Source of the DNA: Trypanosoma brucei gambiense DAL972
Taxonomy: Eukaryota; Euglenozoa; Kinetoplastea; Trypanosomatida; Trypanosomatidae
Direction of reading: 5' to 3'
Assembly: GCF_000210295.1 (NCBI RefSeq)
Contig: NC_026736.1
Coordinates: 372,001 to 436,000 of the forward strand
DNA: 64,000 bases
Shown: one piece after another, positions 62,400 to 64,000 of the stretch
Numbering within the stretch: the stretch's first letter is position 1
Layout of the letters: each line of letters opens with the position of its first letter
The notes under the pieces: generated by a model
What the model was told of the DNA's origin: nothing
What the model saw: only the letters and a program-made list of their open reading frames with translations
Databases searched by the model: none
Translations under genes and position numbers: made by a program

Positions 62400-62837
62400 T
62401 CAACACGTCTCTCCTTTAGCTAATGCTACAACCTTTTCTCTAACCATCCGCACAAATGACATGCGCTCCTCCGTCGTCTGCAGCCTTTTCGCCGTCTTCG
62501 TTGCGCTGACGCACAATAGAAGTGGTCGTTGCTCACCTACTGATTGAATGGCATGTGCAATGGCACTAGAAAGTATATTCGTCAGCGGATGATCCCGTAC
62601 GCCTAACAGATACTCACACGGAAGTGAAGGTAAATTACTAAGACTCTCACAACCCACACAAGGGCCGGCATCATGCGGGTCAAAGCGAAGCACTACACCA
62701 GGCACACATGTATCATCTTCCGTTACAAGGATCCAAACATAATCGGAGAAGCACTGCTGCGATATGTGCAACGTCGATGGTTCAGCTCCGTAAGTGAAGG
62801 AACACTGGCGAAACCATACGGGAGGTGGTCCTTCCAT
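62400..62837 (-). CDS. Probable proteasome assembly chaperone 3 (PAC3/PSMG3-like)
   Basis: A 145-residue protein from an ATG. The pattern follows animal PSMG3: a strand pair ISQQCFSDYVWILVTEDDTC, then GVVLRFDP, a loop, LLGVRDHPLTNILSSAIAHA (PSMG3 has a VLLG-x-DEPL helix start at this place), then RPLLLCVSATK, and a final helix VRMVREKVVALA. PAC3 and PAC4 form a dimer that assists assembly of the 20S proteasome alpha ring. The insertion between the second strand and LLG (PHDAGPCVGCESLSNLPSLP) is longer than in PSMG3. Sequence identity is low, so the call rests on ordered motif positions and protein length. Confidence 0.6.
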   Translation of the reverse strand: MEGPPPVWFRQCSFTYGAEPSTLHISQQCFSDYVWILVTEDDTCVPGVVLRFDPHDAGPCVGCESLSNLPSLPCEYLLGVRDHPLTNILSSAIAHAIQSVGEQRPLLLCVSATKTAKRLQTTEERMSFVRMVREKVVALAKGETC

Positions 62838-63404
62838 TGTGCGTGTCCAACAGTCAATATTCCTTTGCTCCGCGATGTTTATGTGAGAAGTGTGTCAGAG
62901 GTATAATTTTGGTAATTTTCCCTTCTTGTATGCTATTACTTCCCTTGCCTTCTGTCCCCTCCCTACCCTCAAGGGCCTTGGCAGGGTATAACAATAATGT
63001 GTATTCTACCCTTCAAATGCGAAACAATGCCAGGTGATGATTTCAATATGTGAAAAAGAAAAAAAAAAGCACATTTCTTAAAGAAACATCAAAAACATTT
63101 GCTTGAAATTCCGTTGAGTGGTAACAAAAACCAAGTGAGCACGCCAACGAAACGTAATGAAAAACAAGAGAAAGTGAGCATTACCGATAACAATCATAGC
63201 ACCTCATGACACCGCTCGATGTGTCGGAGACCTCCGGCAAGATATCACCAACTCACGTCGAGTTATTGTGGCAGAAGTTAACAACTTTCTGCGAAACAAC
63301 ACACCCCAAAATATGGGGTCCACAGATATCTTGCCTCCTTTATCTCTAGCCAACAAAACTACGGCACATACAATCACACACACACATACACATGTACGGT
63401 TAGC
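62838..63404. other. Spacer between the PPCS gene and the PAC3-like gene
   Basis: No gene seen. A-rich plus-strand runs (63054-63069, T-rich on the transcribed strand) could serve the PAC3-like gene's splicing. Confidence 0.35.
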
Positions 63405-64000
63405 TCATCTTCTCCTCCCCTCAAGTTTGTACTGCATCCCACACCCTTTCGCATGGTTTTTAATGCGTTGAAGCACGTGATCAATCATGAGAGATTCCAC
63501 GGAACCGTTTGGAGACCGGTGCAGGAGTGTTGGGTTTTGCTCCTCTCCGTTCCAAAACACCAGCACCCGTTCCCGATAATTTTGCAGCATGTTGGCAACA
63601 ACAGCGTCGCAACGGTAAAGTCCAAGATTCCTAAGTGCCTTGGCTTTGAGTTGTTCTTCCTCAGTTTCAAGTTTGAATGTGATGAGATATCGCGGGGCGG
63701 CACGGCTCGACCCATGCCACTCCTCACTAATGAGGTCAAGTATTTTGGGTACGTTGTTAAATTGAATAGTTAGCCCATCTCCGCCACTCATTTTATGGTG
63801 CGATAGGCGGCTTTCTGGGATGTAGTAATCCGATACAGCAGCAGCAGCCAAAAGCATCATCGGTGTTTGGCGTAAACATTCTGCCCTATGGCTAAGCGTC
63901 CCTGTGAGTAACGAGAAAAGATACAAATACTCTACTACTGTGTAATATGGTATTTCAAGGAAACGACTTTTATACTTGGTGTAAGCCTCTATGGCTGCAC
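63405..64000 (-). CDS. Phosphopantothenoylcysteine synthetase (PPCS/CoaB), cut by the window edge
   Basis: The frame is open to the right end of the window, so only the C-terminal 198 residues or so are seen; eukaryotic PPCS has about 310. At the window edge it reads FLEIPYYTVVEYLYLFSLL, matching the PPCS stretch before the substrate site. Then MMLLAAAAVSDYYIP (the AAVSDFY signature), HHKMSGGDGLTIQFNNVPKI (K-x-x-S, VPK), YLITFKLETEEEQLKAKA (the SFKLET motif with its Lys), and DAVVANML. PPCS joins 4'-phosphopantothenate and cysteine in the second step of coenzyme A synthesis; the eukaryotic type uses ATP. There is no fused CoaC flavoprotein domain in the visible part. Confidence 0.92.
   Translation of the reverse strand, partial: AAIEAYTKYKSRFLEIPYYTVVEYLYLFSLLTGTLSHRAECLRQTPMMLLAAAAVSDYYIPESRLSHHKMSGGDGLTIQFNNVPKILDLISEEWHGSSRAAPRYLITFKLETEEEQLKAKALRNLGLYRCDAVVANMLQNYRERVLVFWNGEEQNPTLLHRSPNGSVESLMIDHVLQRIKNHAKGCGMQYKLEGRRR

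Noticed and set aside
1..64000. tRNA, rRNA, CRISPR, transposon or strand-switch region
   Set aside because: No cloverleaf-type gene, rRNA block, spaced repeat array, reverse transcriptase or change of coding strand was seen on reading. Small RNA genes could still be missed by eye.

Overview
The window looks like nuclear DNA of an African trypanosome of the Trypanosoma brucei group. Every convincing gene lies on the minus strand, none needs an intron, and genes are separated by AT-rich, low-complexity spacers. Upstream of many start codons there is a pyrimidine run followed by a first AG, as expected for spliced-leader trans-splicing. The gene content is kinetoplastid: a mitochondrial RGG protein of the RNA-editing machinery, RMI1, a diverged NOT3/5, LSM8, MAD2, and an ATP-grasp/SET fusion. 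From memory, the order LSM8, PDH E1-beta, RGG3, RMI1, enoyl-CoA reductase, SLBP-family protein, NOT5, PRP17 fits T. brucei chromosome 3. I could not check this, and I cannot tell the subspecies.

Layout, in the direction of transcription (64 kb down to 1). A phosphopantothenoylcysteine synthetase is cut by the window edge at 63.4-64.0 kb. Then come a PAC3-like proteasome assembly chaperone, a VPS55-like membrane protein, and a TPM-domain zinc-ribbon membrane protein split over a 100-N gap (56.8-59.2 kb). Next are the splicing factor PRP17, the CCR4-NOT subunit NOT5 and an SLBP-family RNA-binding protein, followed by a 4.7-kb gene-free stretch. A repeat-rich acidic protein gene with a broken frame follows (40.3-42.4 kb). 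After it come a thioredoxin-fold protein, an RWD-RING protein resembling the C-terminal half of WDR59, a membrane-anchored CHAP amidase-like protein, an ATP-grasp plus SET fusion and a kinase with an RIIa-like N terminus. Then come trans-2-enoyl-CoA reductase, RMI1, RGG3, a relative of RGG3 carrying two similar modules, a 1311-residue unknown protein followed at once by an R/D-rich frame, PDH E1-beta, LSM8, an LRR protein, JAC1/HSC20, MAD2 and a degenerate ADP-ribosyltransferase-like protein.

This is the interior of one polycistronic unit. I see no strand switch, no obvious Pol II initiation region, no transposable element, no rRNA or tRNA gene and no CRISPR array. Neighbouring genes need not share a pathway, although several concern RNA (PRP17, NOT5, SLBP family, LSM8) or mitochondria (RGG3 and its relative, PDH E1-beta, JAC1).

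Most worth a second look: the ATP-grasp/SET fusion, the kinase with an RIIa-like domain and a coiled-coil insertion, the propeller-less WDR59-like protein, the ADP-ribosyltransferase fold with lost catalytic residues, and the helical module shared by RGG3 and its neighbour. The apparent 1-kb gene duplication beside the N gap is almost certainly an assembly artefact. Two gene models (near 12.7 kb, and 40.9-41.8 kb) appear broken by frameshifts.
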